DNA from: Taeniopygia guttata
Lineage: Eukaryota; Chordata; Aves; Passeriformes; Estrildidae
NCBI RefSeq assembly: GCF_048771995.1
Contig: NC_133059.1
Span: 3,151,001-3,215,000, forward strand
DNA length: 64,000 nt
Reading direction: 5' to 3'
The translations under genes were made by a program, and so were the position numbers. The notes under the pieces were generated by a model. The model saw only the letters and a list, made by a program, of their open reading frames with translations, ran no database searches and was not told the DNA's origin. Positions 44,800 through 55,900 of the stretch are shown here, piece by piece (position 1 is the stretch's first letter; the number at the start of each line of letters is the position of its first letter).

Positions 44800-45165
44800 T
44801 CGCCGCTCGTTCCTCCCCCAAAAAATAATCCCAAAAAATCCCCCCAAAAAAACCCCAAAAACCCCCAAAAAATCCCTCCAAAAAAACTCCCAAAAATCAC
44901 CAAAAATCCCTCCAAAAAATCCCCCAAAAATCAACAAAAATCCCTCCAAAAAAAATCCCAAAAATCACCAAAAATCCCTCAAAAAAATCCCCAAAAATCA
45001 CAAAAAAACCCCAAAAAATAAAAAAAAACCCCCAAAAAATCCCAAAAAAATCACAAAAAAACCCAAAAATCCCCAAAAAAACCCCAAAAAATCCCCCAAA
45101 AATCACAAAAAAAACCCCAAAAAAACCAAAAAACCCCCCCAAAAAAACCCCAAAAAATCCCCAAA
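44800..45165. repeat. CCCCAAAAAATCCC array
   Basis: C/A-rich 10-16 bp units, close to the repeat of the ERCC1 3' UTR. Confidence 0.85.
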
Positions 45166-45239
45166 ATTCGGGGGTCCCACCGCCCCCCCCACCCCGTTTT
45201 TTTTGGGGGGCCCCCCCAGCAGGGCCCTCCGCCCCCCCC

Positions 45240-45285
45240 CCCGCGGGATTAATTAGCGCTAATTAACATAATTAACGTTCGCTGC
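45240..45285. promoter_or_regulatory. AT-rich palindrome with paired homeodomain cores
   Basis: A perfect 18-bp palindrome, TTAATTAGCGCTAATTAA, at 45249-45266 followed by ATAATTAACG. It has inverted TAATTA cores of the homeodomain type, in a setting where AT-rich non-repeat DNA is otherwise absent. Flanked by unique GC-rich sequence to 45,335. Confidence 0.45.
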
Positions 45286-45335
45286 TGCCCGGCCCCGGCG
45301 GGTCCCGGCACGTCCCGCCCGCGGCGTTCCCAGAG

Positions 45336-46510
45336 CCCAAAATTCCCCGGGGGGGTCCCCAAAATTCCCCAAAATTCCCCGGGGGGTCCCCAAAATTCCC
45401 CAAAATTCCCCGGGGGGTCCTGAAAATTCCTCAAAGGGTCCCCAAAATTCCCCAAAATTCCCAAAATTCCCCAAAATTCCCAAGGGGGTCCCCAAAATTT
45501 CCCAAGGGGTCCCCAAAATTCCCCAAAATTCCCCAAAATTCCCCGGGGGGTCCCCAAAATTCCTCAGGGGGTCCTCAAAATTCCCCAAAATTTCCCAAAA
45601 TTCCCCAAGATTCCCCAAAATTCCCCAAAATTCCCCGGGGGTCCCCAAAATTCCCCAAAATTCCCCGGGGGGTCCCCAAAATTTCCCAAAGGGTTCCCAA
45701 AATTCCCCGGGGGGTCCCCAAAATTCCCCGGGGGGACCCGAAATTCCCAAGGGGGTCCCCAAAATTCCCCGGGGGGACCCGAAATTCCCCAGGGGTCCCC
45801 GAAATTTCTCAAGGGGTCCCCAAAATTTCCCAAAGGGTCCCCAAAATTTCCTAAAGGGTCCCCAAATTTGCCCGGGGGGTCCCCAAAATTCCCCAAAATT
45901 TCCCCTGAAATGTCCCCAAGGGGTCCCCAAAATTCCCCGGGGGGTCCCCAAAATTCCTCAGGGGTCCCCAAAATTCCCCAAAATTCCCCGGGGGGTCCCC
46001 AAAATTCCCAAAATTTCCCCGTGGAGTCCCCAAAATTCCCCAAAATTCCCCGGGGGGTCCCCAAAATTCCCCAGGGGTCCCCAAAATTCCTCAAAATTCC
46101 CCAGGGGTCCCCAAAATTCCCCAAAGGGTCCCCAAAATTCCCCAAAATTCCCCAGGGGGTCCCCAAAATTCCCCAAAATTCCCAAGGGGGTCCCCAAAAT
46201 TCCCCGGGGGGTCCTGAAAATTCCTCAAAGCGTCCCCAAAATTCCCCAAAGGGTCCCCAAAATTTCCTAAAGGGTCCCCAAAATTCCTCAAGGGGTCCCC
46301 AAAATTCCCCAGGGGGTCCCCAAAATTTCCCAAAGGGTCCCCAAAATTCCCCAAAATTTCCAAGGGGGTCCCCAAAATTCCCCAGGGGGTTCCCAAAATT
46401 CCTCAAAGGGTCCCCGAAATTTCCCAAAGGGTCCCCAAAATTCCCCGGGGGTCCCCGGGGGGTCCCCAAAATTCCCCAGGGGTCCCCAAAATTCCCCAGG
46501 GGGTCCCCAA
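45336..46510. repeat. GGGGTCCCCAAAATTCCCC array
   Basis: 19-40 bp units in PPP1R13L intron 1. The same unit recurs at 55,690-55,930 in intron 5. Confidence 0.9.
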
Positions 46511-46863
46511 AATTCCCAGAGCCCCCCAAAAAAGCCCCAAACCCACCCCCAAAAAGCCCTAAAAGTCCCCAAAACCCCTCAAAAACCCCATAAACCCATC
46601 GGGTGACACCCCCCAAGTGTCCCCTGGTGTCCCCCGACCCCCAAAAAGCCCCAAATTCACCCCAAAAACTCCCGGACCCCCCAAAAAAACCCAAAACTCC
46701 CCAAAAAAACTCCCAGAGCCCCCCAAAAAAACCCCAAACCCACCCCAAAAAAAGCCCTAAAAGTCCCCAAAACCCCTCAAAAACCCCATAAACCCATCGG
46801 GTGCCACCCCCCGGTGTCCCCCGACCCCAAAAAGCCCCAAATTCACCCCAAATTTCCCCGCAG
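46511..46863. repeat. Two to three 190-bp units before the first coding exon
   Basis: GCCCTAAAAGTCCCC / CCCATAAACCCATCGGGTG blocks at about 46,545-46,610 and 46,748-46,810. It ends in the acceptor of coding exon 1. Confidence 0.75.
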
Positions 46864-46872
46864 GCGGCGCCG

Positions 46873-46927
46873 ATGGCGAGTGAGCGGCTGCGCAGCGCCC
46901 AGGACCTGCTGGACCTCACCTTCCAGT
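46873..46927 (+). CDS. PPP1R13L: PPP1R13L coding exon 1
   Basis: Acceptor CCGCAG ends at 46863, and ATG follows nine bases later. It encodes [18 protein letters not shown] plus one base; human has MDSEAFQSARDFLDMNFQ. Donor GTGAGC at 46928. Confidence 0.9.
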
Positions 46928-49900
46928 GTGAGCGGGCACCCCAAAATCCGGGCACCCCAAAATGTGGGGCACCCCAAAATCTGGGCACCCCAAATTCTGG
47001 GAGACCCCAAAATCCGGGCACCCCAAAATCTGGGAGACCCCAAAATCTGGGAGACCCCAAAATCTGGGAGATCCCAAAATGTGGGCACCCCAAAATACGG
47101 GTGCCCCAAAATACGGGAGACCCAAAATCTGGGCACCCCAAAATCCAGGCACCCCAAAATGTGGGGCACCCCAAAATTTGGGCAACCCAAAATCCGGGCA
47201 CCCCAAAATCCGGGCACCCCAAAATCTGGGCACCCCAAAATCTGGGAGACCCCAAAATCTGGGAGACCCCAAATCTGGGGCACCCCCCACCCCAAAATCC
47301 GGGCACCCCAAAATCCGGGCACCCCAAAATACGGGAGACCCCAAAATCTGGGCACCCCAAAATCCGGGCACCCCAAAATCTGGGAGATCCCAAATCTGGG
47401 AGACCCCAAATCTGGGAGATCCCAAATCTGGGAGATCCCAAAATCCGGGCGCCCCAAAATATGGGCACCCCAAAATCCAGGTGCCCCAAAATCTGGGAGA
47501 CCCCAAAATGTGGGAGACCCCAAATCTGGGCACACCAAAATCCGGGCACCCCAAAATCCGGGAACCCCAAAATCTGGGAGACCTCAAAGTGTGGGAGACC
47601 CCAAAATCCGGGCACCCCAAAATCTGGGAGACCCCAAAATCCGGGCACCCCAAAATCTGGGTGCCCCAAAATCTGGGAGACCCCAAATCCGGGCACCCCA
47701 AAATCCGCGTGCCCCAAAATCTGGGCACCCCAAAATCTGGGCACCCCAAAATCTGGGAGACCCCAAAATGTGAGACACCCCAAAATACGGGCACCCCAAA
47801 ATCTGGGAGACCCAAAATCTGGAGCGCCCCAAAATACGGGTGCCCCAAAATCCGGGCACCCCAAAATCCGGGGCACCCCAAAATCTGGGAGACCCAGAAT
47901 GTGGGAGACCCCAAATCCGGGCACCCCAAAATCTGGGAAACCCCAAAATCCAGGGCACCCCAAAATCCGGGCGCCCCAAAATCTGGGGAACCCCAAATCC
48001 GGGCACCCCAAAATCCGGGCACCCCAAAATCCAGAGCGCCCCAAAATCCGGGGAACCCCAAATCTGGGGCACACCCACCCCAAAATCCGGGCACCCCAAA
48101 ATCTGGGAGACCCCAAATCCGGGCACCCCAAAATCCGGGGAACCCAAAATCTGAGTGTCTCCCTGACCCCAAATCCTTTACCCTGACCCCAAATCCATGA
48201 CCCAAAATCCCCGATTTTGACCCCAAATCAGCGCTGGCCATGCAGCACATGGACCTGAAGCAGGAGGAGCTGGACACGGCCGTGGCCAAACTGACCCCAA
48301 ATCCTTTACCCTGACCCCAAATCCTTTACCCTGACCCCAAATCCTTGATCCTGACCCCAAATCCATGACCCAAAATCCCTCATTTTTACCCCAAATCAGC
48401 GCTGGCCATGCAGCACATGGACCTGAAGCAGGAGGAGCTGGACACGGCCGTGGCCCGAGTGGACGAACTGACCCCAAATCCTTTACAAATCCTTTACCCT
48501 GACCCCAAATCCTTGACCCTGACCCCAAATCCTTTATTCTAACCCCAAATCCATGACCCCAAATCCTTTATCCTGACCCAAAATCCCCGATTTTGACCCC
48601 AAATCAGCGCTGGCCATGCAGCACATGGACCTGAAGCAGGAGGAACTGGACAAATCCTTTACCCTGACCCCAAATCCTTTACCCTGACCCCAAATCCTTG
48701 AACCTGACCCCAAACCCATGATCCTGACCCCAAATCCATGACCCCAAACCCCTGACCCCAAACCCCTGACCCAAAATCCCCGATTCTGACCCCAAATCAG
48801 CGCTGGCCATGCAGCACATGGACCTGAAGCAGGAGGAGCTGGACACGGCCGAGGCCAGAGTGGCCAAACTGACCCCAAATCCTTTACCCTGACCCCAAAT
48901 CCTTTACCCTGACCCCAAATCCTTGATCCTGACCCCAAATCCATGACCCAAAATCCCCGATTCTGACCCCAAATCAGCGCTGGCCATGCAGCACATGGAC
49001 CTGAAGCAGGAGGAGCTGGACACGGCCGTGGCCCGGGTGGACGAACTCTCCCGCCAGCTCGAGTCCCTCTGGACAGACGGGCCCGGACCCCCCCCCAGGG
49101 TGAGCCCCGAGATTTTTTGGGGGGATTTTGGGGAGGGGGCTTCCCCCCCATATCCCCCCCATGTCCCCCCCACCCACCAAACCCTTTTAACCCCTTCATG
49201 CCCAGGAGCAGAGCAGCCCCGGCCGGAGCCGCTCGAGCCGCCGGAGCCTCCTGGGGGACGGTCTGGATTTGGGGGGGGGGCTCGGCGAGACTTTGGGGAG
49301 ACCCCCGACCCATTTTTTTGGGGGGGAGGAACGCGCCCCCTCCCCCCGGCCGAAGGTGCTGACGGTGCCTGGTCCTGGAGGGGGGGAGGGGGAGGTAGAG
49401 CCCCCTCCCCACGGCCCCTCCGGGCCTTGGAGCTGCTGGGGGGGCTCGGGGGGTCCCCCGGGGGGGCAGAGAGACCCCCGGCCCCCCCCCCGTACGAGCT
49501 GCAGGCGCTGTACCCCTCCCTGAGCGGGACCCCCGGAACCTTCCGGACACAGGGTGAGGGGCGGGGGGGGCACCGGGGGGTTTGGGGGGATTTGGGGGGG
49601 TTTGGGGGGGATATGGGGGGGATTTGGGGGGATTTGGGGGGGACACGGGGGGATTTGAGGGGGAATTGGGGGGATTTGGGGAAGATATGGGGGGATTTGG
49701 GGGGGACATGGGGGGATTTGGGGGGGATTTGGGGGGATATGGGGGGATTTGGGGGGGATTTGGGGGCATTGGGGGGGATTTGAGGGGGATTTGGGGGAGA
49801 TTTGGGGGGATTTGGGGGGATTTGGAGGGGTTTGGGGGGGATTTGGGGGAGATTTGGGGGGATTTGGGGGGGATAGACATGGGGACAAGGGGTGATTTGG

Positions 49901-52900
49901 GGGGGATTTGGGGGGGGACATGGGGGGCGATTTGGGGGGACAGACATGGGGATGAGGGGGGGGATTTGGGGGGGACATTGGGGGGGATTTGGGGGGGACA
50001 TGGGGGGAGGATTTGGGGGGCATTTGGGGGGGATTTGGGGTGACAGACATGGGGACAAGAGGGGGATTTAGGGGGGATTTGGGGGGGATTGAGGGGGGAC
50101 ACGGGGGGATTGGGGGGGATTTGGGAGGATATGGGGGGGTATGGGGGGGATATGGGGGGATTTGGGGGGACAGACATGGGGACAAGGGGGGATTTGGGGG
50201 GGATATGGGGGGATTTGGGGGCATTGGGGGGGATTTGGGGGAGATTTGGGGGGGATTTGGGGGGTTTGGGGGATATGGGGGGGTTTGGGGGGGAATTGGG
50301 GGGGATTTGGGGGGATTTGGGGGGATTTGGGGGGGGTTTGGGGGGATTTGGGGGGGATTTGGGGGGGTTTGGGGGGGATATGGGGGGATTTGGGGGGGAC
50401 ATGGGGGGGTTTGGGGGGGATTTGGGGGGATTTGGGGGATTTGGGGGGGATTTGGGGGGACAGACATGGGGACAAGGGGGGATTTGGGGGGGATTTGGGG
50501 GGCATTGGGGGGGACATGGGGGGGTTTGGGGGGTTTGGGGGGGGTTATTGGGGGGATTTGGGGGGGATTTGGGGGGATTTGGGGGGATTTGGGGGGATTT
50601 GGGGGGGATTTGGAGGGAATATGGGGGGGATTTGGGGGCATTGGGGGGGATTTGGGGGGGATTTAGGGGGATTTGGGGGGGATTTGGAGGGAATATGGGG
50701 GGGATTTTGTCCCCAACCCTGTCCCCGTGTCCCCAACCCTGTCCCCAACCCTGTCCCCGTGTCCCCAACCCTGTCCCCGTGTGTCCCCAACCCTGTCCCC
50801 GTGTCCCCAACCCTGTCCCCGTGTCCCCAACCCTGTCCCCGTGTCCCCAACCCTGTCCCTGTGTCCCCAACCCTGTCCCTGTGTCCCCAACCCTGTCCCC
50901 AACCCTGTCCCTGTGTCCCCAACCCTGTCCCCGTGTCCCCAACCCCTCCCGTGGTGTCCCCAACCCTGTCCCCAACCCTGTCCCCGTGTCCCCAACCCTG
51001 TCCCCGTGTCCCCAACCCCGTCCCCAGCCCTGTCCCCGTGTCCCCAACCCTGTCCCCGTGTCCCCAACCCTGTCCCCGTGTCCCCAACCCTGTCCCCGTG
51101 TGTCCCCAACCCTGTCCCCGTGTCCCCAACCCTGTCCCCGTGTCCCCAACCCTGTCCGGGGGTGTCCCCAACCCTGTCCCTGTGGTGTCCCCAACCCTGT
51201 CCCCGTGTCCCCAGTCCCTGTCCCCAACCCTGTCCCCGTGTCCCCAACCCCTCCCGTGGTGTCCCCAACCCTGTCCCCGTGTCCCCAACCCTGTCCCCAA
51301 CCCTGTCCCCGTGTCCCCAACCCTGTCCCCGTGTCCCCAGCCCTGTCCCCGTGTCCCCAACCCTGTCCCCGTGTGTCCCCAACCCTGTCCCCAGCCCTGT
51401 CCCCGTGTCCCCAACCCCTCCTGGGCTGTCCCCAACCCTGTCCCCGTGTCCCCAACCCCTCCCATGGTGTCCCCAACCCTGTCCCCGTGGTGTCCCCAAC
51501 CCTGTCCCCAACCCTGTCCCCATGTCCCCAACCCTGTCCCTGTGGTGTCCCCGTGTCCCCAACCCTGTCCCCATGTCCCCAACCCTGTCCCCGTGTCCCC
51601 AACCCTGTCCCCAACCCTGTCCCTGTGTCCCCAACCCTGTCCCCGTGTCCCCAACCCTGTCTTGGGGTGTCCCCAACCCTGTCCCTGTGTGTCCCCAACC
51701 CTGTCCCCAACCCTGTCCCCGTGTCCCCAACCCTGTCCCCGTGGTGTCCCCAACCTTGTCCCCAACCCTGTCCCCATGTCCCCAACCCCTCCCGTGGTGT
51801 CCCCAACCCTGTCCCCGTGTCCCCAACCATGTCCCCAACCCTGTCCCCCTGTCCCCAACCCTGTCCCCAACCCTGTCCCCGTGTCCCCAACCCTGTCCCC
51901 GTGTCCCCAACCCTGTCCCCGTGTCCCCAACCCCTCCCGTGGTGTCCCCAACCCCTCCCGTGGTGTCCCCAACCCTGTCCCCGTGTCCCCAGATGACATC
52001 GGCCTCAAGCGGCGGCAGAAAAGTTGGAACGAGTCCGACCTGGACGTGGCCTACGAGAAAAAATCGGGGGGCTACGGTGGGGCTGGGGACATTGGGGACA
52101 TCGGGGACATTGGGGACATCGGGGACATCGGGGGACACCGCGGGGGTGGCACTTGAAGGGGTTTATGGGGGGTTTTGGGGGGGTTTTGGGGCTTTTTTGG
52201 GGGGTTTTGGGGCTTTTTTGGGGGGGCTCGGGGGTGTGGAAGGGGATTTGGGGGGGGCTGGGGACCTTGGGGACATCGGGTGACATCAGGTGACACCAGG
52301 GGACATCAGGGGACATCGGGGGACACTGCGGGGGTGGCACTTGAAGGGGTTTATGGGGCTTTGGAGGGGCTTTTTGGGGGGGTTTGGGGCTTTTTTGGGG
52401 TGTTTTGGGGCTTTTTTGGGGGGGCTCAGGGGTGTGGAAGGGGATTTGGGGGGGGATGGGGACATTGGGGACATTGGGGACATCGGGGGGACATTGAGGG
52501 GGTGGCACTTGAAGGGGTTTATGGGGCTTTGGAGGGGCTTTTTGGGGGGGTTTGGGGCTTTTTGGGGGGTTTTGGGGCTTTTTTGGGGGGTCTCAGGGGT
52601 GTGGAAGGGGATTTGGGGGGGGCCAGGGGACCTTGGGGACATCGGGGGACATTGGGGGACATCGGGGACACTGTGGGGACACTCCGGGGGTGGCACTTGA
52701 AGGGGTTTATGGGGGTTTGGAGGGGCTTTTTGGGGAGTTTTGGGGCTTTTTGGGGGGTTTTGGGGCTTTTTTGGGGGGTCTCAGGGGTGTGGAAGGGGAT
52801 TTGGGGGGGGATGGGGACATTGGGGACATTGGGGACATCGAGGGGACATCGGCGGGTGGCACTTGAAGGGGTTTATGGGGGTTTGGAGGGACTTTTTGGG

Positions 52901-55900
52901 GAGTTTTGGGGCTTTTTTGGGGGGTTTTGGGATTTTTTTGGGGGGTCTCAGGGGTGTGGAAGGGGATTTGGGGGGGGCTGGGGACATTTGGGACATTGGG
53001 GACATCGGGGGACACTGCGGGGGTGGCACTTGAAGGGGTTTATGGGGGTTTGGAGGGGCTTTTTGGGGGGTTTTGGGGATTTTTTGGGGGGTCTCGGGGC
53101 TTTTTTGGGGGTCTCAGGGGTGTGGAAGGGGATTTGGGGGGGGCCAGGGACCTTGGGGACATCGGGGGACATCGGGGGACACTGCGGGGACACTCCGGGG
53201 GTGGCACTTGAAGGGGTTTATGGGGGTTTGGAGGGTTTTTTTGGGGGGTTTTGGGGCTTTTTGGGGGTTTCGGGGATTTTTTGGGGGGTCTCAGGGGTGT
53301 GGAAGGGGATTTGGGGGGGCTGGGGACATCGGGGGACATCTGGGTGACATCGGGGGACATTGGGGGACACCACGGGGATGGCACTTGAAGGGGTTTATGG
53401 GGGTTTTTGGGGCTTTTTGGGGTTTTTTTGGGGCTTTTTTGGGGGGATTTTGGGGCTTTTTTGGGGGGGTTTTGGGGCTTTTTTTGGGGGGTCTTTGGGC
53501 TTTTTTTGGGGGGGTCTGGGGACTATTTTTTGGGGGTTCTTGGGGCTTTTTTGGGGGGGGTCTTTGGGCTTTTTTTGGGGGGGGTCTGGGGGCTTTTTGG
53601 GGGGGATTTTGGGGCTTTTTTTGGGGGGGTCTTTGGGCTTTTTTTGGGGGTCTGGGGGCTTTTTTGGGGGGGTCTGGGGCTTTTTTGGGGGGTTCTGGGG
53701 GCTTTTTTGGGGGGGTCTTTGGGCTTTTTTTTTGGGAGTCTGGGGTTTTTTTTTTGGGGCGGTCTTTGGGCTTTTTTGGGGGGTCTGGAGGCTTTTTTTG
53801 GGGGGGTCTTGAGGCTTTTTTGGGGGGGTCTGGGGGCTTCTTTTGGGGTGGTCTGGGGTTTTTTTTTTTGTGGGGTCTGGGGCTTTTTTTGGGGGGTCTT
53901 TGGGCTTTTTTTGGGGGGGGTCTGTGGGTTTTTTTTGGGGGGTCTGGAGGCTTTTTTGGGGGGGTCTGGGAGTTTCTTTGGGGGGGTCTTTGGGCTTTTT
54001 TGGGGGGGTCTGGGGGCTTTTTTTTGGGGGGTCTGGGGGCTTTTTTTGGGGGGTCTTGAGGCTTTTTTTGGGGGTGTCTGGAGGCTTTTTTTGGGGGGGT
54101 CTGGGGTTTTTTTTTGGGGGGGTCTGGGGGATTTTTTTTGGGGGGTCTGGGGGCTTTTTTTTGGGGGGTCTTTGGGCTTTTTTTGGGGGGGTCTTAAGGT
54201 TTTTTTTGGGGGGGTCTGGGGGTTTTTTGGGGTGGTCTGGGGGCTTTTTTTGGGGGGTCTGGGGTTTTTTTTTTTGGGGGGTCTTTGGGCTTTTTTTGGG
54301 GGGGTCTGGGGGCTTTTTTTGGAGGGGGTCTTTGGGCTTTTTTTGGGGGTTTGAGGGCTTTTTTTGGGGGGGGTCTGGGGGCTTTTTTGGGGGGGTCTGG
54401 GGGCTTTTTTGGGGGGTCTGGGGGCTTTTTTTGGGGGGCTCTGGGGGCTTTTTTTGGGGGGGTCTGGGGGCTTTTTTTGGGGGGCTCTGGGGGCTTTTTT
54501 GGGGGGGTCTTGGGGCTTTTTTGGGGGGCTCTGGGGGCTTTTTTGGGGTGGTCTGGGGGCTTTTTTGGGGGGTCTGGGGGCTTTTTTTGGGGGGGTCTTT
54601 GGGCTTTTTTTGGGGGGGGTCTGGGGGCTTTTTTTGGGGGGTCTGGGGTTTTTTTTGGGGGGTCTTGGGGCTTTTTTTAGGGGGGGTCTGAGGGGTTTTT
54701 TTGGGGGGGTCTGGGGGCTTTTTTTGGGGGGCTCTGGGGGTTTTTTTGGGGGGTTTTGGGGCTTTTTTTGGGCGGGGTCTTGGGGGCTTTTTTGGGGGGG
54801 TCTGGGGGCTTTTTTTGGGGGGGTCTTAAGGTTTTTTTTGGGGGGGTCTGGGCCTTATTTTTGAGGGGGTCTGGGGGCTTTTTTTGGGGGGGTCTGGAGG
54901 CTTTTTTGGGGGTTTTCTGGGGACTTTTTTTTGGGGGGTCTGGGGGCTTTTTTGGGGGGTCTGGGGGCTTTTTTGGGGGGGTCTGGGGGCTTTTTTTGGG
55001 GTGTTTTGGGGCTTTTTTGGGGGGGTCTGGGGGCTTTTTTGGGGGGGTCTGGGGCTTTTTTTGGGGGGGTCTTTGGACTTTTTTGGGGGGCTCTTGGGGC
55101 TTTTTTTGGGTGGTCTGGGGGCTTCTTTTTTTGGGGGGTCTTTGGGCTTTTTTTGGGGGGTCTGGGGGTTTCTTTTGGGGGGCTCTCGGGACTATTTTTT
55201 GGGGGTTCTTGGGGCTTTTTTTGGGGGGGGTCTGGGGGCTTTTTTGGGGGGGTCTGGGGTTTTTTTTGGGGGGGTTTTGGGGCTTTTTTTGGGGGGTTTT
55301 GGGGCTTTTTTTGGGGGGTCTGGGGTTTTTTTTGGGGGGCTTTAACTTGCAGACTGAATTTCGGATTTTTTTGGGGTGCGCCTCTGAGGCTTTTTAGGGC
55401 TTCGAACCTTTTTTGGGGGGAACTCCAAAATTCGGGGGGGTGTGAATTATTCCCAACCCCCAATTTTTAATTTTTGGGGTGAGACCCCCCCCAAATAACC
55501 CCCGTGACCCCCCCAGGGACCCCCGAGGCTGCGGCGCGTTCCTGGAGGGAATCCAGCCTGGACGGGGCCGGGCCGGCCAAGGTGAGCCCCCAAAATTTTG
55601 GGGGGATTTGGGGGGGATTTTAAACTTTAAACATCCCCCTACCCAAAATAGGAATAAAAATAAAATATTCAAAAATTCTGATTACCCACGGGGTCCCCAA
55701 AATTCCAAAATGTCCCCAAAATTCCCCCTGAAATGTCCCCAAATTCCCCCTGAAATGTCCCCAAGGGGTCCCCAAAATTCTTCCTGAAATGTCCCCAAGG
55801 GGTCCCCAAAATTCCCCAGGGGGTCCTCAAAATGCCCCCTGAAATGTCCCCAAAATATCCCCAAGGGGTCCCCAGTATTTCCCAGGGGGTCCCCGAAATT

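Noticed and set aside
49100-49216. Retained intron in PPP1R13L between exons 2 and 3
   Set aside because: It is open in frame (117 nt), but human protein lacks such an insert and good GT and AG signals exist.
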